From the NCBI RefSeq assembly GCF_900090275.1, contig NZ_LT607755.1, positions 310,001 through 374,000 of the forward strand: 64,000 nt of DNA. Reading direction: 5' to 3'. Below the pieces are notes generated by a model that made no database searches, had not been told where the DNA came from, and saw only the letters and a list, made by a program, of their open reading frames with translations. The position numbers were made by a program, and so were the translations under genes. The stretch comes from Micromonospora zamorensis. Lineage in GTDB: Bacteria; Actinomycetota; Actinomycetes; Mycobacteriales; Micromonosporaceae. Positions 57,509-64,000 of the stretch are shown piece by piece (the first letter of the stretch is position 1; each line of letters begins with the position of its first letter).

Positions 57509-58876
57509 GTGCAGAAGAGACGACTCTCCGGCCGCCGACCACTACTCCTGGCGGTGGGCGCCGGCGTGACCGCGGCAGCCCTCACCGCCGGCATGACCTC
57601 GGCCTTCGCGGCCACCGTCTTCAGTGACGACTTCAACGACGGCAACACCTCCGGCTGGTCCAAGTCGGGCGGCACCTGGACGGTCGACGGCTCAGGCGTG
57701 CTCAACCAGTCCAACGCCGGCAGTGAGCTGGCCCGGCAGTTCGCCGGCCAGACCAGTTGGACCGACTACTCCGTGCAGGCCCGGGTCAGGCCGGCGAGCT
57801 TCGGCTCCTCCAGCGCCCTGGTCGGCCTGGCCGCGCGGTCCACCAGCAGCACCAAGATGTACCGGCTGGCCCTGCTAGGCTCCGGTCGGGCCGAGCTCCA
57901 GGCGGTCAACGGCAGCAGCGTCACCGCGATCGGCTCGGCGGCGCTGGGCGTCGGCACCGGCACCTGGTACACCCTGCGCATCGAGACCAGCGGCAGCACC
58001 ATCCGGGGCTTCGTCAACGGCACGCAGATCGCCTCCGGCAGCAACAGCCTTACCGGCGCGGGCCGCATCGGCCTGGTCACCGCGTACGCCAGTGGCGGCT
58101 TCGACGACGTGACTGTCGACTCGTCCGGTGGCGGCACCCCGACCACGCCGCCACCGACCACCACGCCGCCGCCGACCACTCCGCCACCGACCACCACTCC
58201 GCCGCCGGCTGGCTGGCCGACGCCGACCGGCAGCCAGAAGGTCGACGCCACGATCGCCGTCTCCGGCACGTTCGACGGCGGGCTCAAGCGCTACTACGGC
58301 ATCGGCGACGGCGGGCAGAGCGAGAGCCAGGACCCGATGTTCGAGCTGGCCGCCGGCGCCACCCTCCGCAACGTGATCATCGGTGCGCCGGCCGGCGACG
58401 GCGTGCACTGCGAGGGCAACTGCACCCTGATCAACGTCTGGTGGGAGGACGTCGGCGAGGACGCGGCCACCTTCCGGGGCGGCACCACGTACACGGTCGA
58501 CGGCGGCGGCGCCCGTTCGGCCAGCGACAAGGTCTTCCAGCACAACGGCTCGGGCACCGTCTACATCAAGAACTTCCGGGTGGAGAACGCCGGGAAGCTC
58601 TACCGGGCCTGCGGCAACTGCTCGACGTCGTACCAGCGGCACGTGGTGATCGACAACGTGATCGTCCGGGACACCGACGCGATCGCCGGCATCAACACCA
58701 ACTGGGGTGACACCGCCCGGTTCAGCCGGATCACCATCATCGGCGACCCGGACCGGGAGACCTCCATCTGCGTCAAGTACAAGGGTGTGCCGAAGGGCAG
58801 CGAGCCGACCGAGATCGGCGAGGGCGCCGACGGCGTCAACTGCCTCTACTCACCCTCGGACATCACCTACCAGTAG
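57509..58876 (+). CDS. Secreted pectate lyase, PL3 family, with LamG-like N-terminal domain
   Basis: 455 residues from GTG at 57509 behind AAGGAGGA. Signal peptide 1-34 (RRPLLLAVGAGVTAAALTAG, cleaved near AFAA). Residues 36-210 form a concanavalin-like carbohydrate-binding domain (FSDDFNDGNTSGWSKSGG, FVNGTQIASGSN). A Pro/Thr linker (210-245) leads to a PL3 pectate lyase domain (VDATIAVSGTFDGGLKRYYG in part as TFDGGLKRYYGIGDGGQSE, NVIIGAPAGDGVHCEGNCTL in part as GDGVHCEGNC, WWEDVGEDAATFRG). It cleaves pectate by calcium-dependent beta-elimination outside the cell, fitting plant-matter degradation. Confidence 0.9.
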   Translation: MQKRRLSGRRPLLLAVGAGVTAAALTAGMTSAFAATVFSDDFNDGNTSGWSKSGGTWTVDGSGVLNQSNAGSELARQFAGQTSWTDYSVQARVRPASFGSSSALVGLAARSTSSTKMYRLALLGSGRAELQAVNGSSVTAIGSAALGVGTGTWYTLRIETSGSTIRGFVNGTQIASGSNSLTGAGRIGLVTAYASGGFDDVTVDSSGGGTPTTPPPTTTPPPTTPPPTTTPPPAGWPTPTGSQKVDATIAVSGTFDGGLKRYYGIGDGGQSESQDPMFELAAGATLRNVIIGAPAGDGVHCEGNCTLINVWWEDVGEDAATFRGGTTYTVDGGGARSASDKVFQHNGSGTVYIKNFRVENAGKLYRACGNCSTSYQRHVVIDNVIVRDTDAIAGINTNWGDTARFSRITIIGDPDRETSICVKYKGVPKGSEPTEIGEGADGVNCLYSPSDITYQ

Positions 58877-58888
58877 ATCGACACGCCG

Positions 58889-58920
58889 GCACCCTGTGGA
58901 CCACCACGTCCGCGGGGTGC
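58889..58920. terminator. Bidirectional hairpin terminator
   Basis: A 13-base stem (58889-58901 with 58908-58920, including two G-U pairs) around CACCAC lies between the convergent pectate lyase and threonine synthase stops. Confidence 0.7.
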
Positions 58921-58928
58921 TCGCGCGT

Positions 58929-60137
58929 TCAACCCATCAGGGGTACGCCGGACACGTCCACGGTGTCCGGATACTTCAACCCGGCGCCGGTGTTGAGCAC
59001 CACCACCCGTTCGCCGGCCCGGATCCACCCACCGGCGCGCAGGTGTCGGGCCGCGGTCAGACAGGCCGCCCCCTCCGGGCAGAGCAGCAGCCCCTCCCGA
59101 GCGGCGAAGTCCCGAAGGTCGGCAAGGATCTCCGCGTCGTCGACGGCGACGGCCGTGCCGGAAGACTCTCGCAGCGCCGCCAGGATCAGCTCGTCACCGA
59201 GCGGCGTCGGCACGGTGATGCCGAACGCCACAGTGTGCGCGTCCACCCACGGCTGCGCCCGATCCTCACCGGCGGCGAACGCCCGCACGATCGGCGCGCA
59301 GCCCGTCGACTGCACCGCCACCAGCCGGGGCAGCTTGTCGCCGATCCAGCCCAGCTCGCGCAGCTCGTGCAGCGCCTTGTGGATGCCGATCAGGCCGACA
59401 CCGCCGCCCGTCGGGTAGATGATCACGTCCGGCGTCTGCCAGCCGAGCTGCTCGACGATCTCGTACCCCATCGTCTTCTTGCCCTCGAGCCGGTAGGGCT
59501 CGCGCAGCGTGCCGGCGTCGAAGATCGACCCGTTGGACGCGGCGATCAGCTCGGCGACCCGCCGACCGGCGTCGCTGATCAGCCCGTCCACCAGGCGCAG
59601 ATCGGCGCCGGCGGCGACGCACTCGCGACGGCAGATGCTCGGAGCGTCCAGCGGCATGACGATGGTCGCGCCCATTCCGGCCCGCGCGGCGTACGTGGCC
59701 CAGGCCGACCCGGCGTTGCCGTTGGTGGGCATCGCGATCCGCTCGACGCCCAGCTCACGGGCCCGGCTCACCCCGACCGCCGCCCCGCGCGCCTTGAACG
59801 AGCCGGTCGGGATCAACCCCTCGTCCTTGACCATCAGGTCCGTGATGCCGATCTCGGCGCCGTACGCCGGGGTGCGCAGCAGCGGCGTCCAGCCCTCGCC
59901 GAGCGTCGTGACGTGCCGCGGGTCGGCGACCGGCAGCAGCTCCCGGTAGCGCCACAGGTCGGCCGGGCGCAGCGGAAACCGTTCCGGGGTGACCGCCTTC
60001 GCCACCGCAGGCAGGTCGTAGCGGGCGAGCAGCGGGGAACCGCACTCGCAGAGGTTCTGCAACACCTCGGCGGCGTGCTCCTTGCCGCAGCGCGGGCAGT
60101 CCAGGTGGGTCAGGTACACGTCGCTCCTCGCCGTCAC
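58929..60137 (-). CDS. thrC: Threonine synthase
   Basis: 402 residues from GTG at 60137; the longer upstream frame is antisense to the LigD-like gene. A CxxC...CxC zinc-ribbon (C14, C17, C30, C32) precedes the fold-type II PLP core. The PLP lysine is K115 in PTGSFKARGA; phosphate-binding GNAG appears as PTNGNAGSAWA and glycine-rich YPTGGGVGLIG. This matches threonine synthase, which converts O-phosphohomoserine to threonine. Its GTGA overlaps the stop of the upstream LigD-like gene, an unusual partnership. Other thr genes are not nearby, so a threonine-synthase-like enzyme with another role is possible. Confidence 0.87.
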   Translation of the reverse strand: MTARSDVYLTHLDCPRCGKEHAAEVLQNLCECGSPLLARYDLPAVAKAVTPERFPLRPADLWRYRELLPVADPRHVTTLGEGWTPLLRTPAYGAEIGITDLMVKDEGLIPTGSFKARGAAVGVSRARELGVERIAMPTNGNAGSAWATYAARAGMGATIVMPLDAPSICRRECVAAGADLRLVDGLISDAGRRVAELIAASNGSIFDAGTLREPYRLEGKKTMGYEIVEQLGWQTPDVIIYPTGGGVGLIGIHKALHELRELGWIGDKLPRLVAVQSTGCAPIVRAFAAGEDRAQPWVDAHTVAFGITVPTPLGDELILAALRESSGTAVAVDDAEILADLRDFAAREGLLLCPEGAACLTAARHLRAGGWIRAGERVVVLNTGAGLKYPDTVDVSGVPLMG

Positions 60138-61177
60138 ACCGCGTCGACGCTCAGCCAGCGTCGACTGCGCCGCCCCGGCTCGTAGACCGAGTCCAGCCGC
60201 TTGGCGACCACGCCCGGCAGCTCCTGCTCCTGCCCGGCGCGCAGGGCCTCGTCGCCCGCGCCGGGGAACCACGGCGGAGTCTGCCAGTGCGCACCGGCCA
60301 GGGCCAGCCCATCGAGCAGCTCCCGGCGTTGCGCGTACGGCACGTCGACGCTGCTGACGCCCTCCAGCCAGAGCAGGTCGACGATCAGGTACTGCGCGCC
60401 TGCGGGAACCCGGCTGCCCGTGCTCTGACGGACCGGACGCACCCGGCCGGCACCGTCGATGCGCACCAGCACACCATCGAGCACCGCCTCGGTGGGCGCG
60501 AGCGCCTCGGCCATCGCCCGCAGCCACGGATAGCCGCCGGTGATGTCCTCGTCGGTCTCGGAGAGCAACCGCAGCCGCCCGCCGGAGACGTACGCCATCG
60601 CCCGGACCCCGTCCCAGCGCAGCTCGTACCCCCAGGCGGCGCGGTCGCGGGGAAGCCTGGCGGCCGGCGTGGCGTGCATCGGGCGGACCAGGTCGGGCAT
60701 CGGTGTCCAACCCGGCGGCGCCGCGTCGGTACGTCGGACCATCCAGTCCCGGCCGCCGGTGGCGAACAGGACGTAGCGACCGGCGGTCCGGTCACCGGAG
60801 AGCGTCACGATCACCTCGTCGTCGCGCCACTTCTCGCACCGGTAGGTGCCCCGGTCGTGGATCAGCATCCGGCCCCCGCCGTACTCGCCCGCCGGGATCT
60901 CGCCGGAGAAGTCGAGGTACTCCATCGGGTGATCCTCGGTGTGCACGGCGAGGTGGTTGCGGCCCGGGTCGCGGGGGAGGCCACGCGGCACCGCCCAGGA
61001 GGCCAGCACCCCCTCGTGCTCCAGGCGCAGGTCCCAGTGCAGGCTGCGGGCGTGGTGCTGCTGGATGACGAAGCGGCCGGTGTCGGTGCCGGCCGCCGTG
61101 GGGCTCTGCTCCGGCACCGGCTCCGGCGTACGGGCCGCGTCCCGTCGTCGCCGGTACTCCTCCAGCCGGTCGGTCAC
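60134..61177 (-). CDS. LigD-like protein: 3-prime phosphoesterase domain plus degenerate ligase domain
   Basis: 347 residues from GTG at 61177. Residues 33-145 are a LigD phosphoesterase (PE) domain: FVIQQHHARSLHWDLRLEHEG (in part QQHHARSLHWDLRLEHEG, with H41/H42, H47 and D49), HPMEYLDFSGEIPAGEYGGG (H83). Residues 155-347 follow an ATP-dependent DNA ligase adenylation domain, but motif I (normally ExKxDG) reads ELRWDG: the nucleophilic lysine is R187 (codon CGC). The last motif (AKRLDSVYEPGRRSRRWL) lacks its final lysine. So DNA end-processing by PE is plausible, ligation is not. It is translationally coupled to threonine synthase. Confidence 0.85.
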   Translation of the reverse strand: MTDRLEEYRRRRDAARTPEPVPEQSPTAAGTDTGRFVIQQHHARSLHWDLRLEHEGVLASWAVPRGLPRDPGRNHLAVHTEDHPMEYLDFSGEIPAGEYGGGRMLIHDRGTYRCEKWRDDEVIVTLSGDRTAGRYVLFATGGRDWMVRRTDAAPPGWTPMPDLVRPMHATPAARLPRDRAAWGYELRWDGVRAMAYVSGGRLRLLSETDEDITGGYPWLRAMAEALAPTEAVLDGVLVRIDGAGRVRPVRQSTGSRVPAGAQYLIVDLLWLEGVSSVDVPYAQRRELLDGLALAGAHWQTPPWFPGAGDEALRAGQEQELPGVVAKRLDSVYEPGRRSRRWLSVDAV

Positions 61178-61271
61178 ACCCGCATTCTCCGATAAACCGG
61201 ACCACCGCGCTGGATGCCGGAGTGTCCGGTTCGCTCGGCGGCCGGGGGCGCGGCGGGGTAGAACGGACCTC

Positions 61272-62060
61272 ATGGACCACACCGACCAGCCCACCGCCCT
61301 GCTCCCCGGTGACGTGCGGATGCCCCTGCTCGGCTTCGGCACCTGGCAGGCCACCGGCCAGGCGGGCTACGACGCCGTGCTGGCCGCGCTCGACACCGGG
61401 TACCGGCACCTCGACACCGCCACCATGTACGGCAACGAGCGCGAGGTCGGCCGGGCGGTGCGCGAGAGCGGGCTGCGCCGGGAGGACGTCTTCATCACCA
61501 CCAAGCTCCCGCCGGACCGGGTGGGCCGGGAGCGCGCGACGTTGGAGGCCAGCCTGGAGGCGCTCGGGGTCGACCAGGTGGACCTCTGGTTGATCCACTG
61601 GCCGCCGTCGTCGGCCGCGGACAGCATCCCGCTGTGGCGGGAGCTGCTCGCCGCCCGGGACGAGAACCTCGTCCGGGCGGTCGGGGTGAGCAACTACAGC
61701 ACCGCGGAGATCGACGAGCTGATCCAGTCCACCGAGGAGAACCCGGCGGTCAACCAGATCCGGTGGAGCCCGTCGCTGTACGACCGGCAGCGGCACGCCG
61801 AGCACCGGGACCGGGGCGTGGTGCTGGAGGGCTACAGCCCGTTCAAGACCAGCGACCTGAGCGACCCGGTGCTGACCAGGATCGCCGGCGCGCACGGTGT
61901 CTCCCCGGCGCAGGTGGTGCTGCGCTGGCACATCGACCACGAGATCGTGGTGATCCCGAAGTCGGTGACCCCGGAGCGGATCACCGCGAACTTCGACGTC
62001 TTCCACTTTTCTCTGACGGCGGAGGAGATGCGCGACATCGACGCGCTCGGCGAGGTCTGA
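61272..62060 (+). CDS. Aldo/keto reductase (AKR5-like)
   Basis: 262 residues from the ATG at 61272. Catalytic regions TGYRHLDTATMYGNE (Asp, Tyr), TTKLPPDRV (Lys) and LWLIHWPPS (His); cofactor-site segments VGVSNYST, VNQIRWSP and IPKSVTPERITAN. It is homologous to the reductase at 23253-24104. Such enzymes reduce 2,5-diketo-D-gluconate or other carbonyls with NADPH. It lacks a ribosome binding site; TAGAAC (61259-61264) 7 bases before the ATG may be a -10 box. Confidence 0.9.
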   Translation: MDHTDQPTALLPGDVRMPLLGFGTWQATGQAGYDAVLAALDTGYRHLDTATMYGNEREVGRAVRESGLRREDVFITTKLPPDRVGRERATLEASLEALGVDQVDLWLIHWPPSSAADSIPLWRELLAARDENLVRAVGVSNYSTAEIDELIQSTEENPAVNQIRWSPSLYDRQRHAEHRDRGVVLEGYSPFKTSDLSDPVLTRIAGAHGVSPAQVVLRWHIDHEIVVIPKSVTPERITANFDVFHFSLTAEEMRDIDALGEV

Positions 62061-62186
62061 ACCGGCGGTTTTCTTCACTCCGTGACTCGGCAATGAAGGG
62101 TATCGACATCGACGTACGTGACGGTATAGCGTCCCGTCATCACGATCGTCGATCCGTTCGTGTCCCCCTGTCGCTGGAGGATCGCC

Positions 62187-62339
62187 ATGGCCCGCACACC
62201 GTCCATCCGTCTGCACCGCCGAGGGGTGCTCGGCATCCCCGCCCTGGTTGTCGCCGCACTGACAGTCGTCGCCCGACCCGCCCCGGCCAGCGCCGCGCCG
62301 AAGGCCGAGTGCCTCGCCGACCTGCTCCAGGACGCCTGA
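62187..62339 (+). CDS. 50-residue signal-peptide-like small protein
   Basis: A short frame with GGAGG (62176-62180) 6 bases before its ATG. The product has a basic start (ARTPSIRLHRRG), a hydrophobic segment (VLGIPALVVAALTVVA) and an AxA-type cleavage site (ASAAPKA), i.e. a complete signal peptide followed by only about 12 residues (ECLADLLQDA). Its TGA overlaps the ATG of the amidase gene (TGATG at 62337-62341). Either this is a small secreted peptide coupled to the amidase, or a signal sequence separated from the amidase by a frameshift. Not proven to be translated. Confidence 0.55.
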   Translation: MARTPSIRLHRRGVLGIPALVVAALTVVARPAPASAAPKAECLADLLQDA

Positions 62340-63310
62340 TGGCCACCATTCCCTGGCTCGTGGACGTGCTGCGCGGTGCCGGGGTCCAGGTCGTCGTCGA
62401 GGGCGACTGGCTCAACCGGATGCGGCCCGGCTCCTTCGACCCGATCGGGGTGCTCTGGCACCACACCGCCGCGACCTCCAGCGCCAGTAACCCGCACCCG
62501 GCGCTCGGCATCTGCATCAACGGCCGGTCGGATCTGGCCGGCCCGCTCTGTCAGGCGCTCGTCGACTACAACGGTGTCTTCCACGTCATCTCCGCCGGCC
62601 GCTGCAACCACGCCGGGACCAGCGGCGGCAGTGGGCCGATCCCGGCCGGGGACGGCAACACCCTGATGATCGGGTGGGAGATCGACTACAACGGCGTCAA
62701 CCAGGAGATGACCGCCGCGCAGTACAACGCGTCGATCGCCGCCACCGCCGCCGTGCTCACCCGGCTGGGCCGGGACAGCAGCTACGCCCGGGGGCACCGG
62801 GAGACCAGCACCAGCGGCAAGATCGACCCGTCCTTCATCGACCTGAACGTCATGCGCGCCGACGTGGCGGCGAAGATGTCGGGCGGCGGGAACCCCCCGG
62901 CGTGGTCCTCCATCGTGGACAACACCACCTCCGGTCGGTTCACCGCCAGCGCCAACTGGGGTGTGTCGACGTACTCCGGGCAGCGGTACGGCGCCGACTA
63001 CCGCTACGCGGAACCCGTCGCGGCCAGCGACGTCGCCTGGTACAGGTTCAACGTCCCGGCGACGGCCAACTACCGCGTCGATGCGTGGTGGCCGGCGACC
63101 TCCGGCTACAACGGTGCCACCCCGTACGTCGTCTCCACCACGACCGGCAACCGGACGATCATCGTCGACCAGCGGGCCACCGGTGGGCAGTGGCGGTCCC
63201 TCGGCACGTTCACGCTGCCGGCCGGCGACGCCAACCGGGTGGGCGTGAGCCGGTGGAGCAGCGCGACGGGTCTGATTGTCGCCGACGCCGTACGCCTCAC
63301 CCGGGTCTGA
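62339..63310 (+). CDS. N-acetylmuramoyl-L-alanine amidase with golvesin-like C-terminal domain
   Basis: 323 residues. Residues 1-180 form an amidase_2 domain: zinc ligands in LWHHTAATS and a later GHRETST, with the NHAG and GWEIDYNG segments between them. Residues 190-323 (WSSIVDNTTSGRFTASANWGVS in part as VDNTTSGRFTASANWG, then YRVDAWWPATSGYN and VVSTTTGNRTIIVDQRATGG in part) match the golvesin/xylanase-associated C-terminal domain, which binds polysaccharide. Cell-wall cleavage needs export, yet the protein has no signal peptide of its own; see the preceding 50-codon frame. Confidence 0.88.
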   Translation: MATIPWLVDVLRGAGVQVVVEGDWLNRMRPGSFDPIGVLWHHTAATSSASNPHPALGICINGRSDLAGPLCQALVDYNGVFHVISAGRCNHAGTSGGSGPIPAGDGNTLMIGWEIDYNGVNQEMTAAQYNASIAATAAVLTRLGRDSSYARGHRETSTSGKIDPSFIDLNVMRADVAAKMSGGGNPPAWSSIVDNTTSGRFTASANWGVSTYSGQRYGADYRYAEPVAASDVAWYRFNVPATANYRVDAWWPATSGYNGATPYVVSTTTGNRTIIVDQRATGGQWRSLGTFTLPAGDANRVGVSRWSSATGLIVADAVRLTRV

Positions 63311-63325
63311 CCTCGGCCGCCCGCG

Positions 63326-63405
63326 CTTGATCGACTCGACTTCCCGGAAGTCGGGGTGTCCGGGTGCGAGGACGCCCCGCCTTCCGGGAACTCCGAGTGG
63401 ATCAG
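63326..63405. repeat. 80-base imperfect palindromic element
   Basis: CTTGATCGACTCGACTTCCC at 63326 begins an arm that matches, in inverted orientation, the segment ending GAGTGGATCAG at 63405 (about 25 of 30 positions), with TTCCCGGAAG-type dyads inside each arm. It lies just after the amidase stop and can act as a terminator; the layout resembles the intergenic REP-like palindromes of Micromonospora chromosomes. No second copy was seen in this window. Confidence 0.55.
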
Positions 63406-63423
63406 AACCGTGCGCCGGATGTC

Positions 63424-63453
63424 GGTGGATTGATCTAAGATCATCACTCCACC
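63424..63453 (+). promoter_or_regulatory. Hairpin/promoter region of the right-edge secreted protein
   Basis: GGTGGA...TCCACC (63424-63429, 63448-63453) encloses TGATC-TAA-GATCA (63431-63443), which includes a -10-like TAAGAT (63436-63441). The gene start follows 17 bases later with AGGGAG before the GTG. It could be an operator or a promoter. Confidence 0.35.
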
Positions 63454-63469
63454 TCAGTAAGGGAGCACA

Positions 63470-64000
63470 GTGATTCGCTTTCGCACCGTCCTGGCCGTCG
63501 GCATCACCGCCGCCGCCACGGTCACGCTGGTCGCCGGCCCGGCGCAGGCCGACACCGTCAACCGGACCGCGCACGCCCACTTCGACGGCGATGGCAGCAT
63601 GTTCGTCGACGTGACCCGGCCAGCGGTCGGCGACACCGTCGTCGACGTCGAGTGGCAGAAGAGCGTCTGCGCCGTCACCGACGGCGTGCGCGGCTGCGAC
63701 AGCGTCTCCCGCCGCGCGTACGACGTGGCGGTCACCCGCTTCTCGTTCTCGCTGACGGGTGCGAACCTCACCGCGACGGTGCCCTATCAGGAGTCTCAGC
63801 AGCACTGCGACTTCGTCGACGGGGACGAGATCTGCGGCGAGCGGCAGGAAAGCACGGGCAGCACCACCCTCAAGGTCACCTGGGTGGCTCTCGATGAGCC
63901 GCTCCGGCGCGAGCGGTGGACGGGTGAGGACGGCAGCGTGCACATCAGCACGTCCGCGTGGACGACCGTCTCCGGCAGCGGGTTCGGCAGCACCTACGAC
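63470..64000 (+). CDS. Secreted protein of unknown function (cut by right edge)
   Basis: 177 codons from GTG at 63470, open to the window end, behind AGGGAG. Signal peptide 1-28 (RTVLAVGITAAATVTLVAG, cleavage near AQA). The mature part is beta-rich (HAHFDGDGSMFVDVTRP, VVDVEWQKSVC, RFSFSLTGANLTATV) with cysteines in KSVCAV, RGCDSV, QHCDFV and EICGE that could form two disulfides. No family recognised; likely an extracellular beta-sandwich protein. Confidence 0.7.
   Translation, partial: MIRFRTVLAVGITAAATVTLVAGPAQADTVNRTAHAHFDGDGSMFVDVTRPAVGDTVVDVEWQKSVCAVTDGVRGCDSVSRRAYDVAVTRFSFSLTGANLTATVPYQESQQHCDFVDGDEICGERQESTGSTTLKVTWVALDEPLRRERWTGEDGSVHISTSAWTTVSGSGFGSTYD

Noticed and set aside
60134..61177. 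Active ATP-dependent DNA ligase
   Set aside because: The motif I lysine is arginine (CGC codon) and the C-terminal motif lacks its lysine, so only the phosphoesterase half is supported.
1..64000. rRNA, tRNA, CRISPR array, prophage, integrase or intact insertion sequence
   Set aside because: No cloverleaf-like tRNA genes, regularly spaced repeats, transposase or phage structural genes were seen on either strand.

Overview
The window is high-GC (about 70-73 percent) actinobacterial chromosome. Gene density, GTG starts, four-base start/stop overlaps, F420-type and Drr-type protein families and the many secreted carbohydrate-active and cell-wall enzymes suggest a Micromonospora or close relative (Micromonosporaceae). 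This is inferred from content, not from a marker gene. No rRNA, tRNA, CRISPR array, integrase or complete insertion sequence was seen.

Positions 1 to about 4,750 look different: visibly lower GC and AT-richer codon use. On the plus strand lie the tail of a histidine-kinase-type ATPase, a receiver-domain protein and a PIN-domain nuclease, joined by two ATGA overlaps. Facing them are a PUA/EVE-like protein and an N6-adenine DNA methyltransferase. This looks like an acquired defence or regulatory island, and the kinase-receiver-PIN cassette is the most novel-looking item here.

4.7-12.7 kb holds a zinc-ribbon/XRE/TPR regulator with a coupled acetyltransferase, a flavoprotein, a flavohaemoglobin-like reductase that seems to lack its haem ligand (coupled to a DivIVA-like protein), a secreted FN3-CBM3 protein, DUF1963 and OGG-fold proteins, and a MerR-like/DUF4180 pair. 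12.8-28.9 kb holds a giant STAND ATPase, an AraC-controlled hydrolase/monooxygenase cluster, a DrrAB-type exporter with an FMN reductase, aldo/keto reductases, a LysR regulator facing a class A beta-lactamase-like hydrolase, a Tat-exported metallo-hydrolase and a quinone oxidoreductase.

28.9-40.3 kb carries two NarL-type two-component systems, each beside an ABC transporter (a MacB-like ATPase/FtsX pair, and an ABC-2 ATPase/permease followed by YqeB-like and SOUL proteins). 40.4-53.8 kb holds a DUF234 ATPase, two paralogous small proteins of unknown family, peptidoglycan enzymes (M15 peptidase, PBP4-type DacB), a pentapeptide-repeat protein, an aquaporin, a flavin monooxygenase, a cysteine-free HesB-like protein and a beta-family protein.

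53.9-64 kb holds a sulfotransferase, a cupin, a GH15 glucoamylase, a secreted PL3 pectate lyase with a long leader, threonine synthase coupled to a LigD-like protein with a substituted active-site lysine, an aldo/keto reductase, a cell-wall amidase behind a 50-codon signal-peptide-like ORF, and a secreted protein cut by the right edge. Convergent gene pairs are often separated by strong GC-rich hairpins. Several genes have a TANNNT hexamer 6 bases before the start codon and no ribosome binding site, consistent with leaderless transcription.
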